From an uncultured Kouleothrix sp. (GTDB taxonomy: Bacteria > Chloroflexota > Chloroflexia > Chloroflexales > Roseiflexaceae): 7,435 nt of DNA. Positions 1-6,645 of the stretch are shown piece by piece (the stretch's first letter is position 1; each line of letters opens with the position of its first letter). Where the stretch lies: NCBI GenBank assembly GCA_937858455.1, contig CALLYN010000782.1, positions 1 to 7,435 of the forward strand, given 5' to 3'. Under the pieces are notes generated by a model. That model saw nothing but the letters and a program-made list of their open reading frames with translations. It made no database searches and was not told where the DNA came from. The translations under genes and the position numbers were made by a program.

Positions 1-1190
1 GAAGAGCCAAGCGCCAAAGGAGCCTCGCCCGCGCCGTTGCTTGAGCCATTGGCGCGATCTGCCGCGACCCGCTGGCCATCGGTTGGCCGGGCGCCATACG
101 AGAACGACACGTGATCATACGCGACGTGCCCGCGGATCGGCGGCATGGCCGGCGCGTTTGGCGCGTCGACCAGGTCGGCCGGAGTGTCGAGCAGCGCGAA
201 GATCCGCTCGGCGGCGGCGAGCGACGCCTGGGCGGTGGTGTAGAACGCCGAAATTGCCTGGATCGGCCGGAAGAACTGCTGCACATACGTGAGAAACGCG
301 ATCACCACGCCGACGCTGACCGCGCCGCCGAGGGCGAGGTAGCCGCCGTACCCGGCCACGATCGCCGTCGCGATGGTCGAGAGCACATCGATCGCCGGGG
401 TGAAGGCCGAGGTAACCGCGGTGGCGCTGACGTTCGCATCGCGGTTAGCGGCGTTGCGCTGCGCGAAGCGCTGCTGGTTCACGCCGGTGCGGTTGAAAGC
501 CTGGGCGATCTTGACGCCGGCGATCTCCTCCTGGATCTCGGACGACACATCGCCGATCGCCTCGCGGGTGCGGCGGAACGCCCGGCGCGAGAGCCGTGCG
601 AACACGCGCGTGAGCAGCAGCATGATCGGGATGACGACAAAGCTCGCCAGCGCCAGCCGCCAGTCGAGCGCGAGCATAGCGATCAGAATACCGGCCAGGC
701 CGAACAGGCTGCCGAGCACCTGCACCAGGCCCTGGCTAAACAGCTGGTTCAGCACGTCGGTATCGTTCACCAGGCGCGACATCAGATCGCCGGCGGGCTG
801 GCGGTCGAAGAAGCGCAGCGAGAGGCGCTGGATGGCGGTGAAGATCTCGGTGCGCATGCGCGCCAGCGTGCGCTGGCCGATCGCGCCGATGATCAGAAAC
901 TGCGCGCGCGACGCGACGGCGCCGGCGACGTACACCGCCAGCAGCAGCAGCATGATCTGGTCGAGCGTGGCGCCGTCGCGCTGGCCGATCGCGCGGTCGA
1001 TTGCCCGGCCGATCAGGTACGGGCCGAGCGCCTGCGTCGCCGCGCCGACGATCACCAGCAGCAGCACCAGCAGCAGCTGGCGCCAGAACGGCCGCAGGTA
1101 GGCAAGCAGCCGCCGCAGCACCACGCCGCCCTGGGCGGCGCGCTCCTGCGGGGTGCCGGCGAGCGCTCGCATTCCACCACCGTGCATCAT
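1..1190 (-). CDS. ABC exporter half-transporter, N-terminal part (cut by window edge)
   Basis: This is the membrane half of a half-size ABC exporter (type IV fold), predicted in the cytoplasmic membrane. The visible 396 residues start MMHGGGMRAL. Hydrophobic segments lie near residues 37-60, 78-102, 155-176, 180-198, 263-287 and 291-307. Typical exporter sequence includes RLSLRFFDRQPAGDLMSRLVND (about 122-143) and EIQEEIAGVKIAQAF (218-232). The nucleotide-binding domain begins at VAYDHVSFSY, with A-loop Tyr365. It is then interrupted by a Gly/Ser/Asn/Ala-rich stretch (366-396) before the window ends, so Walker A and later motifs are not visible. The start at 1190 is ATG in an ATGATG pair with only a weak Shine-Dalgarno; Met7 is an alternative. 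It is the last visible gene of the run that starts at 4176, 75 bp after the oxidoreductase gene. It is probably the partner of the ABC protein at 1739-3496. The family is certain; the substrate is unknown. Confidence 0.93.
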   Translation of the reverse strand, partial: MMHGGGMRALAGTPQERAAQGGVVLRRLLAYLRPFWRQLLLVLLLVIVGAATQALGPYLIGRAIDRAIGQRDGATLDQIMLLLLAVYVAGAVASRAQFLIIGAIGQRTLARMRTEIFTAIQRLSLRFFDRQPAGDLMSRLVNDTDVLNQLFSQGLVQVLGSLFGLAGILIAMLALDWRLALASFVVIPIMLLLTRVFARLSRRAFRRTREAIGDVSSEIQEEIAGVKIAQAFNRTGVNQQRFAQRNAANRDANVSATAVTSAFTPAIDVLSTIATAIVAGYGGYLALGGAVSVGVVIAFLTYVQQFFRPIQAISAFYTTAQASLAAAERIFALLDTPADLVDAPNAPAMPPIRGHVAYDHVSFSYGARPTDGQRVAADRANGSSNGAGEAPLALGS

Positions 1191-1265
1191 GGTTTGTTCT
1201 CGCTTAGCGGGCTTACGCGGCGCGCGTGCGGGCGTAGCCTTTGCTCTCTCATTGCGGCCGGGCGG

Positions 1266-1664
1266 CTAGTTTGGCGTGATCCGCACCAGCGGGATGATCC
1301 GGCTGGTTTTGCTTTCGTAGCCAGCGAAGCCGGGGCTGGCGGCCACGACCTGCTGCCACAGCCGGGCGCGCTCGTCGGGCGGCACCGTGCTGGCCTGGCC
1401 GGCGAGCGTGCGCCCATGATCCTCGACTGTGACGCTGGGGTTGGCCACCAGGTTGCCGTACCAGGCCGGGTTTGTATCGCTGCCGCCGGCCGATGCAATC
1501 ACAATATAGCTCGCGCCGTCTTTGATGTGAAACAGCGGCTTGGTGCGCCGCTGGCCGGTTTTTTTGCCGATCGTCGTCAGCAGAACGATCTGCTTGCCGC
1601 CAAGCCGCCCGCCGGTGAGCCGGTACAGCGCGATGTGGATGCTCATGGCCAGTTTAAAGATCAA
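1266..1664 (-). CDS. Ddn-like deazaflavin (F420)-dependent nitroreductase family protein
   Basis: This 132-aa protein fits the F420H2-dependent reductase A family (DUF385, Ddn-like). These are small split-beta-barrel proteins that mostly use reduced F420 to reduce quinones, nitro compounds or enones, often at the membrane. Family sequence is clear: LYRLTGGRLGGKQIVLLTTI (13-32), GKKTGQRRTKPL (33-44), IASAGGSDTNPAWYGNL (56-72), and the closing YESKTSRIIPLVRITP (116-131). Length is normal for the family. The chosen start is TTG at 1664, because AAGGAG (1672-1677) lies 7 nt upstream. The ATG at 1646 would leave the Shine-Dalgarno 25 nt away. The gene sits between two ABC exporter genes with gaps of 74 and 75 bp on the same strand, so cotranscription is likely. 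F420 as cofactor is inferred from the family; some members bind other flavins or heme. No F420 biosynthesis gene is in view. Confidence 0.88.
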   Translation of the reverse strand: MIFKLAMSIHIALYRLTGGRLGGKQIVLLTTIGKKTGQRRTKPLFHIKDGASYIVIASAGGSDTNPAWYGNLVANPSVTVEDHGRTLAGQASTVPPDERARLWQQVVAASPGFAGYESKTSRIIPLVRITPN

Positions 1665-1671
1665 CGTGCTT

Positions 1672-1677
1672 CTCCTT
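1672..1677 (-). promoter_or_regulatory. Shine-Dalgarno deciding a TTG start
   Basis: On the minus strand, AAGGAG is followed by 7 nt and then TTG (1664-1662). This supports the non-ATG start of the oxidoreductase gene over the ATG 18 bp further in. Confidence 0.75.
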
Positions 1678-1695
1678 GATTGCCGACAAGATCAT

Positions 1696-1723
1696 GTAGG
1701 CGTTATAGTCGTAGGCGTTATAG
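1696..1723. repeat. Two tandem copies of a 15-bp unit
   Basis: GTAGGCGTTATAG occurs at 1696-1708 and again at 1711-1723, a period of 15 bp. It fills the gap between the ABC gene stop (1739) and the oxidoreductase Shine-Dalgarno. On the minus strand each copy reads CTATAACGCCTAC. It could be a paired operator, a recent slippage duplication, or -10-like TATAAC boxes, but I see no good -35 partner. Confidence 0.8.
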
Positions 1724-1738
1724 ATGACGGCAGAGAGG

Positions 1739-3496
1739 CTACGCCAGCTCCAGCGCCGGGCTGGCCTCGTGCGCGCCGCCAAACTGCGAGTCGATGATTT
1801 CGCCGTAGAGCGCGCTGGTCTGCAGCAGATCGTCGTGGGTGCCCTGCGCCGCCACTTCGCCGCCGTCGAGCAGCACAATCAGGTCGGCGTCGCGCACGGT
1901 GCTGATGCGCTGGGCGATCACGAAGCTGGTGCGCCCACGCATCAGGAGCTGCAGCGCCTGCTGGATCTGGAACTCGGTCTCGGCATCGACCGCCGAGGTG
2001 CTATCGTCGAGGATCAGGATGCGCGGGTCGCGCAGCAGCGCGCGGGCGATCGCAATGCGCTGGCGCTGGCCGCCCGAAAGCCCAACGCCGCGCTCGCCGA
2101 CGACGGTAGCGTAGCCGTCGGCGAACTCGCCGATAAACTCGTGCGCCTGTGCGGCGCGCGCCGCAGCCTCGACCTCGGCGTCGCTGGCGTCGGGGCGGCC
2201 GTAGGCGATGTTGTCGCGGATCGTGCCGCTGAACAGCGTGGTATCCTGCAGCACAATGCCCACCTGATCGCGCAGACTCTCGATCGTCACGTCGCGCACG
2301 TCGTGCCCGTCGATCGTCACGCTGCCGGATGTTACGTCGTAGAAGCGCGGGATAAGGTTGATGATCGTGCTCTTGCCGCTGCCGGTCTGCCCCATGATCG
2401 CCACCGTCTGGCCCGGCTCGGCCACAAACGAGACATCGCTCAGCACATTGCGCTCGCCGCCGGCGTAGCGGAACGACACCCCTTCAAACGCCACGCGCCC
2501 GCGCACCTCGGCCAGCGGCCGCGCGCCCGGCCGATCGGCGACCTCGTTGGGCGTATCGAGCACCTCGAAGATCCGGTCGGCGCTGACGCCGGCACGCGAG
2601 ATCTGCGCGGTGATCATGCCCAGCATCATGATCGGCATGATCAGCAGCGACAGGTAGGTGTTGAACGCCACCAGCTCGCCCAGGCTGAGCGTGCCGCCGA
2701 TCACCTGGTGGCCGCCGTACCAGATCACCGCCAGCGTGCCAAGGTTCGAGATGAAGAAGATCAGCGGGAAGCTCGACGCCAGCCCGCGAATGGTGGCGAG
2801 GTTGACCTCAAGCAGCTCCTGGTTAAGCTGGGCGTAGCGCTCGGCCTCGTAGGGCTCGCGGGCGAACGCCTGCACCACGCGGATGCCGGCGAGGTTCTCT
2901 TGCAGCACGGTGTTGAGCGCGCCGAGCTTCTTCTGCACCTGGCTGAACAGCGGCCGCAAGACGCCCATGAAGCGCATCAGCACGGCGGCCATGGCCGGAA
3001 CCGTCAGCAGGGTGATCAGCGCCAGCCGCCAGTTGGTGCTGAACAGCGCCGCCAGGCTGCCCAGCAGCAGCGCCACGGCGCTGAACACCTGCAGCAGGCC
3101 GCCGCCGATAAACGCGCGCACCTGCTCGACATCGCTGGTGATCCGGGTCATCAGCTGGCCGGTCTGGGCCTGATCGTGGTACGAGAAGCTGAGGTTTTCG
3201 AGCTTGGCGAACAGCGCGTTGCGCATCTCGTAGGCCGCCGACTGCGAGGCTTTCTCCGACCAGAAGCCCTGCGCGAAGCTGAAGACGCCGCGCACCGCCG
3301 CCACGCCGATCAGCGCCAGCGTGGCCCACAGCAGCGCCTGCCGGTCGCCGCCGCTGATGCCGCGGTCGATCAGCACCCGCAGCACCTGCGGGCCTGCCAG
3401 GTTCGCCGCCGTCGTCAGCAGCAGAGCGGCAAACGCGCCCAACGTGATCAGCCAGTAGGGCGCGAGGTAGGCCAGCGCGCGGCGGAGTGATTTCAT
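1739..3496 (-). CDS. ABC exporter half-transporter with degenerate ATPase site
   Basis: This complete 585-aa half-size ABC exporter has a six-helix membrane domain (about 1-310) followed by an ATPase domain (335-570). ATPase motifs are A-loop Tyr344, Walker A GQTGSGKST (369-377), Q-loop Gln417, X-loop VVGERG (465-470), signature LSGGQ (473-477), Walker B ILILDD (493-498) and D-loop SAVD (501-504). Two key residues are changed. The catalytic glutamate after Walker B is Asp498, and the H-loop histidine is Gln529 (IAQRIS). In known heterodimeric exporters such as TM287/TM288 and BmrC/BmrD, the subunit carrying the non-hydrolysing site has Asp here. I therefore infer that this is the degenerate subunit and that the gene ending at 1190 is its partner. 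The ATG at 3496 lies 26 bp after the Yip1 gene and has only a weak, A-rich ribosome site. Likely substrates are drugs or lipids, but the sequence does not say which. Confidence 0.96.
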   Translation of the reverse strand: MKSLRRALAYLAPYWLITLGAFAALLLTTAANLAGPQVLRVLIDRGISGGDRQALLWATLALIGVAAVRGVFSFAQGFWSEKASQSAAYEMRNALFAKLENLSFSYHDQAQTGQLMTRITSDVEQVRAFIGGGLLQVFSAVALLLGSLAALFSTNWRLALITLLTVPAMAAVLMRFMGVLRPLFSQVQKKLGALNTVLQENLAGIRVVQAFAREPYEAERYAQLNQELLEVNLATIRGLASSFPLIFFISNLGTLAVIWYGGHQVIGGTLSLGELVAFNTYLSLLIMPIMMLGMITAQISRAGVSADRIFEVLDTPNEVADRPGARPLAEVRGRVAFEGVSFRYAGGERNVLSDVSFVAEPGQTVAIMGQTGSGKSTIINLIPRFYDVTSGSVTIDGHDVRDVTIESLRDQVGIVLQDTTLFSGTIRDNIAYGRPDASDAEVEAAARAAQAHEFIGEFADGYATVVGERGVGLSGGQRQRIAIARALLRDPRILILDDSTSAVDAETEFQIQQALQLLMRGRTSFVIAQRISTVRDADLIVLLDGGEVAAQGTHDDLLQTSALYGEIIDSQFGGAHEASPALELA

Positions 3497-3522
3497 AGCT
3501 GCTTTCTTTCTCTGGCCGCGCG

Positions 3523-4176
3523 CTACTGCCGCGAGGCACCTACGATCACCAGCATGAGCGCGCCGAAGACCAGGCAGCAGCCCAGCGCCAGCACGATAAT
3601 CGGGATGGCGATCACCGCGGCGGCCTTGCCCGCGCTCAGGTTCATGCCCGAGCGCACGCTGAGCCAGCTGAGGTAGATATTATACAGCCCCACCAGCAGG
3701 CCGACGAGCCCGCCGATCGGCGCGACCGGGCCAATCGAGATCAGGCCGATCAGGCCGCGGATCACCGCGATTGGCCCCCAGAACAGCGCGATGTCGTAGG
3801 CCAGCTCGCCAAACGCGCCGGTGCCGCCAAACAGCCGGCCGAGCGCGTACACAATGAGCGTCCATAGGAAGAACGCAATGATCGTAAAGAACAGGCTCGA
3901 GATGATCGCGCCGGTGATGTTTTGGCCGCCCATGAACGTGCTGGCGAGCGGCGGCAGCGGCTGGTCGCCCAGCCGATTTTGCAGGTCGCGCAGCTGCTGC
4001 TCGAGGTACGGGCGGTTCAGCACGAAGCTGATCGCGCCGAGGATGGCGGCCACCACTGTGCTGATCGCGATGTAGATCGTCGCCCAGCCGAGGTCGTTGC
4101 GCTCGTGCTCTTCGAACACCGCAACCGATGGCCGCAGCAGAATGGCGCGGCTGGCGTTCAGCATTTGCTGGAACAT
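3523..4176 (-). CDS. Yip1-family integral membrane protein
   Basis: This 217-aa membrane protein has about five predicted transmembrane segments: near 31-53, 87-111, 126-147, 153-172 and 186-213. A hydrophilic loop (54-86) containing NRPYLEQQLRDLQNRL separates the first two. The N-terminal LLRPSVAVFEEHERND, which leads into the first helix, and the overall layout match bacterial Yip1-domain proteins (PF04893). Their biochemical role in bacteria is unknown; eukaryotic Yip1 proteins act in vesicle traffic. The ATG at 4176 has a strong AAGGAGG 5 nt upstream. It is the first gene of a same-strand run and ends 26 bp before the ABC exporter gene, so it is probably cotranscribed with the exporter. 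The Yip1 assignment rests on topology and general resemblance, not on catalytic residues. Confidence 0.75.
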   Translation of the reverse strand: MFQQMLNASRAILLRPSVAVFEEHERNDLGWATIYIAISTVVAAILGAISFVLNRPYLEQQLRDLQNRLGDQPLPPLASTFMGGQNITGAIISSLFFTIIAFFLWTLIVYALGRLFGGTGAFGELAYDIALFWGPIAVIRGLIGLISIGPVAPIGGLVGLLVGLYNIYLSWLSVRSGMNLSAGKAAAVIAIPIIVLALGCCLVFGALMLVIVGASRQ

Positions 4177-4282
4177 ACACTCCTCCTTTGTGTCGAGGCC
4201 CGCGCGGGCGGCGGCGCCAAGCCGCGCTCGGCTGCGCGATACCTTTCGTTCAAGGTACGCATATGCCAGCCGGGAAGTTGCA
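4177..4282 (-). other. Gap between polyphosphate kinase and Yip1 genes
   Basis: These 106 bp hold a 6-bp hairpin (TACCTT 4240-4245 with AAGGTA 4252-4257), a perfect 12-bp palindrome GCCCGCGCGGGC (4198-4209), and the strong Yip1 Shine-Dalgarno. No T-run follows the hairpin on the minus strand, so I do not call an intrinsic terminator. I found no convincing promoter, so it is open whether the Yip1/ABC run is separate from the upstream pair of genes. Confidence 0.5.
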
Positions 4283-5125
4283 CTACCGCGCTTTGGCGCC
4301 CTGCTCGGCGCGGTAGGCGCGCAGCTCTTCCAGCCGGGCTTTGCTCATGGCCGCCAGCGTGTCGCGCCACTCGCCGCGGTAGCGGCCAAGCACATCGGCC
4401 AGCACCTGGCTCACCGCCAGGTTGCGGAACCACTTCCGGTCGGCCGGCACGACGTACCACGGCGCGGCCGCGCTGCTGCACATGCTGATCGCGTCTTCGT
4501 AGGCGGCGATGTAGTCGGCCCAGCGCTCGCGCTCGCGCCAGTCGCCGGCCGAGAGCTTCCAGGCCTTCTCGAGCTCCTGCTCGCGCGCGCGCAGCCGCTG
4601 CTCCTGCTCGGCCTTGCTGATGTGCAGAAACAGCTTGACGATGATCGTGCCGCTGGCGGCCAGCAGCGCCTCGAACTGGTTGATCTGCTCGTAGCGCCGC
4701 CGCCACACCGCCTCGGGCACCAGCTCGTGTACGCGCACCACCAGTACGTCCTCGTAGTGCGATCGGTTGAACACGCCGAGCTCGCCCTTGCGCGGCACGA
4801 CCTTGTGCACGCGCCACAGGAAGTCGTGCGCCAGCTCTTCTTCCGTCGGCACCTTGAACGACTCGACGCGCACGCCCTGCGGGTTGAGGTTCAGCAGCAC
4901 GTTGCGGATGGTGCCGTCTTTGCCGCTGGTGTCCATGCCCTGTAGCACCATCAGCACGCTGTGCGTGCCGGCGGCGTACAGCTCTTCCTGCATGGCGTCG
5001 AGCTGGGCGTTCAGCTCGGCGAACTGTGCCTGGCCCGCGCTTTTGCTCAGCCCGCCGTCGTCGGCCGGGTCGATCTTCGCCAGCTCGGCACGCTTGCCGG
5101 GCTCGATTTTATGCGCGTATGGCAT
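4283..5125 (-). CDS. PPK2-family polyphosphate kinase (polyphosphate:nucleotide phosphotransferase)
   Basis: This 280-aa cytoplasmic enzyme moves phosphate between polyphosphate and nucleotides. The P-loop is GMDTSGKDGTIRNV (63-76). It is followed by NPQGVRVESFKVP (81-93), the Walker B region GVFNRSHYEDVLVVRV (117-132), the lid segment FLHISKAEQEQRL (166-178) and APWYVVPADRKWFRNLAVS (221-239). Length is normal for single-domain PPK2. From memory, the stretch EELAHDFLWRVHKVVPRKGEL through VLVVRV closely resembles the class III enzyme of Meiothermus ruber, which phosphorylates AMP and ADP; the class is an inference. I start it at ATG 5125, with GAAGGGA (5132-5138) 6 nt upstream. The longer open frame to 5242 adds 39 residues unlike the family and lies over the upstream gene. 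The start overlaps the end of the aminotransferase gene by 17 bp, so translational coupling is likely. Confidence 0.95.
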   Translation of the reverse strand: MPYAHKIEPGKRAELAKIDPADDGGLSKSAGQAQFAELNAQLDAMQEELYAAGTHSVLMVLQGMDTSGKDGTIRNVLLNLNPQGVRVESFKVPTEEELAHDFLWRVHKVVPRKGELGVFNRSHYEDVLVVRVHELVPEAVWRRRYEQINQFEALLAASGTIIVKLFLHISKAEQEQRLRAREQELEKAWKLSAGDWRERERWADYIAAYEDAISMCSSAAAPWYVVPADRKWFRNLAVSQVLADVLGRYRGEWRDTLAAMSKARLEELRAYRAEQGAKAR

Positions 5126-6275
5126 TGGCGATCCCTTCGTGCGACAGCTCCGAAAGCGCCTCGCCGACGCGCTGCACTTCGTCCTCGGTGTTGTAGAAGT
5201 GCGGTGCGATCCGCACGCCTTTGCCGCGCGGGATGCACACAAACCCGGCTTGCTCGAGCCGGGCGCTGGCGCCGGCTGGGTCGGCCACCTCGGCGATCAC
5301 GATGCCCGAGCGGTGCTCGGGGGCCGTGCTGGCCGCCAGCTTAAACCCGCGGTCGCGCAGGTCGGCGATCAGGCTGCCGGCCAGCGACAGCACGCGCTCG
5401 GCCACGTGCTCGATGCCGATCTCCTGGATCAGCGCCAGGCTGGCGTGCAGCCCGTACATGCCGACGAAGTTCTGCGAGCCGAGGTTGAAGCGCTCGGCGC
5501 CGGGCAGCGGCGTGAAGTTGTAGTCGAGAAAATTTGCGGGGTCGACCACGCTCGACGCGCCGACGTACGGCCCGGCCACCAGCTGGTTCATCAGCTCGGC
5601 GCGCACGTACAGAAAGCCGGCGCCGATCGGCCCGAGCAGCCACTTCTGCGAACCGGCCGCCAGAAAGTCGATGTTGGCGGCCTGCACGTCGAGCGGCAGC
5701 GCGCCGAGCGACTGGATGCCATCGACCACGAAGAATATTCCGCGCTCGCTGCAGATCTTGCCCACCGCCTCGATGTCGTTGCGGAAGCCGGTGGCGAATA
5801 CCACTGTGCTCATGGCGATCACGCGGGTGTGGCTGTCGACGCGCGAGAGCAGCAGATCGAGGTCGAGCCCGCCGTCTTTTTGGGGCACGAACTTGGTCAA
5901 TACGCCGCGGTGCGCCAGGTTCATCCACGGGTAGATATTGGCCGGGTAGTCGCCGTCGAGCACCAGCACGTTGTCGCCGGGGCGCAGCGGCAAGCTCAGC
6001 GCGGCGGTGTTGATCCCGGTGGCGGTGTTCGGCATCAGCACAATCTCGTCGCTCGAGCGCGCGTTGATCAGCCTGGCGATGCGCTCGCGCAGGTCGTTGG
6101 TGCGCTCGGTGGTTTCCAGGCGGTACTCGGTGATCGACATCTGGGCGGTAAGCTGGTTGAACTCGTTCATCGCCGCGACGGCGCGCGTATTCACTGGCGA
6201 GACGCCGGCGTGGTTAAAAAACGCCAGGCGCTCGGAGATTGGGAACAAGCGGCGGTACGGGGTCGGGTCGAGCAT
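5109..6275 (-). CDS. Class V aminotransferase-fold PLP-dependent enzyme
   Basis: This 388-aa cytoplasmic enzyme has the class V aminotransferase fold (isopenicillin-N epimerase / cysteine desulfurase superfamily). Visible features are FNHAGVSPVNTRAV (20-33), the phosphate-binding loop NTATGIN (83-89), VVDGIQSLG (183-191) with Asp185 for the pyridine nitrogen and Gln188, the PLP lysine Lys211 in AAGSQKWLLGP, and GKGVRIAPHFYNT (351-363) with Arg355 likely gripping the substrate carboxylate. I do not see the cysteine loop of SufS-type desulfurases at its usual place, so a desulfurase role is not supported. The substrate is unknown. I start it at ATG 6275, with AAAGGA (6282-6287) 6 nt upstream. 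An in-frame GTG at 6293 would place this Shine-Dalgarno inside the gene. Its last codons contain the ribosome site and start of the PPK2 gene, so the two form a coupled pair. Confidence 0.93.
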   Translation of the reverse strand: MLDPTPYRRLFPISERLAFFNHAGVSPVNTRAVAAMNEFNQLTAQMSITEYRLETTERTNDLRERIARLINARSSDEIVLMPNTATGINTAALSLPLRPGDNVLVLDGDYPANIYPWMNLAHRGVLTKFVPQKDGGLDLDLLLSRVDSHTRVIAMSTVVFATGFRNDIEAVGKICSERGIFFVVDGIQSLGALPLDVQAANIDFLAAGSQKWLLGPIGAGFLYVRAELMNQLVAGPYVGASSVVDPANFLDYNFTPLPGAERFNLGSQNFVGMYGLHASLALIQEIGIEHVAERVLSLAGSLIADLRDRGFKLAASTAPEHRSGIVIAEVADPAGASARLEQAGFVCIPRGKGVRIAPHFYNTEDEVQRVGEALSELSHEGIANAIRA

Positions 6276-6645
6276 GACGGTTCCTTTCAACACAGCGGCG
6301 AGAGCTACGAGACGCTATAGTGATGCTGACTTGAAGTGCCCATCATACCACAAGAACCGAGGCGCGAGGCATACGCGGCAGGTGTATCTAGGGCGCCGTC
6401 AAAGTCGGTTCTTCCCCACCTTCCCTCCTCTCCTGACAGACGTTTCATAGCAACTCCGTTTGATTACTTGTGTTTTCTTGTGCGGCGAAGCCGCCCCCGA
6501 ACCCCCCATAATCCAAGCGATCAGCTGGATTTGGTATCACGAGCCTGCAGCTGTATCTGTCGAAGAACGCGCGCTGTGCGAGGCAAAAAAAAGCCCCCTT
6601 CGGGCGAAGGGGGCAGGGTAGGCAAGTTTGAGGTTGGCCGGCCAG
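6276..6645. other. Intergenic region upstream of the aminotransferase gene
   Basis: This 370-bp stretch has no convincing gene. It holds the SWIM gene terminator (6585-6614), a short hairpin GCGGC-GAA-GCCGC (6482-6494) next to C-runs, and a pyrimidine tract (about 6409-6434) on the plus strand. The best promoter guess for the aminotransferase gene is minus-strand TGGGCA (6342-6337), 17 bp, TATAGC (6319-6314), only 4/6 matches in each box. A 47-codon open frame (6305-6448) is discussed as a finding. Confidence 0.5.
6585..6614 (-). terminator. Intrinsic terminator of the SWIM gene
   Basis: GCCCCCTT (6593-6600) pairs with AAGGGGGC (6607-6614) around a 6-nt loop; two more pairs are possible. On the minus strand it is followed directly by eight T (6592-6585). 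It starts 31 bp after the SWIM stop codon and should isolate that gene from the aminotransferase gene. Confidence 0.93.

Noticed and set aside
1187..1252. 21-codon minus-strand frame (MREQRLRPHARRVSPLSENKP) ending in an ATGA overlap with the second ABC gene
   Set aside because: The overlap looks like translational coupling, but the ATG has no Shine-Dalgarno and the peptide is Arg-rich filler typical of GC-rich gaps.
111..1679. 522-codon open frame on the plus strand
   Set aside because: It runs antisense across two real genes and their gap, and the product is low-complexity Arg/Ala/Gln/His sequence.
1696..1723. TATAAC boxes in the tandem repeat as promoters of the oxidoreductase gene
   Set aside because: At 16-18 bp spacing, neither copy has a -35 box better than 3 of 6 matches.
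1724..3490. 588-codon open frame on the plus strand
   Set aside because: It lies antisense over the clear ABC exporter gene and is rich in Arg, His, Gln and Asp with no domain. It is a mirror frame produced by high-GC codon use.
5126..5242. 39-residue N-terminal extension of the polyphosphate kinase
   Set aside because: The residues are unlike PPK2 proteins, and they lie in the other frame of the aminotransferase gene. The internal ATG has a good Shine-Dalgarno.
4767..6320. 517-codon open frame on the plus strand
   Set aside because: It is antisense to both the PPK2 and aminotransferase genes, which carry full catalytic motifs.
6482..6508. G-runs on the minus strand as a G-quadruplex
   Set aside because: There are only two long G-runs plus a GG; four adequate runs are not present.
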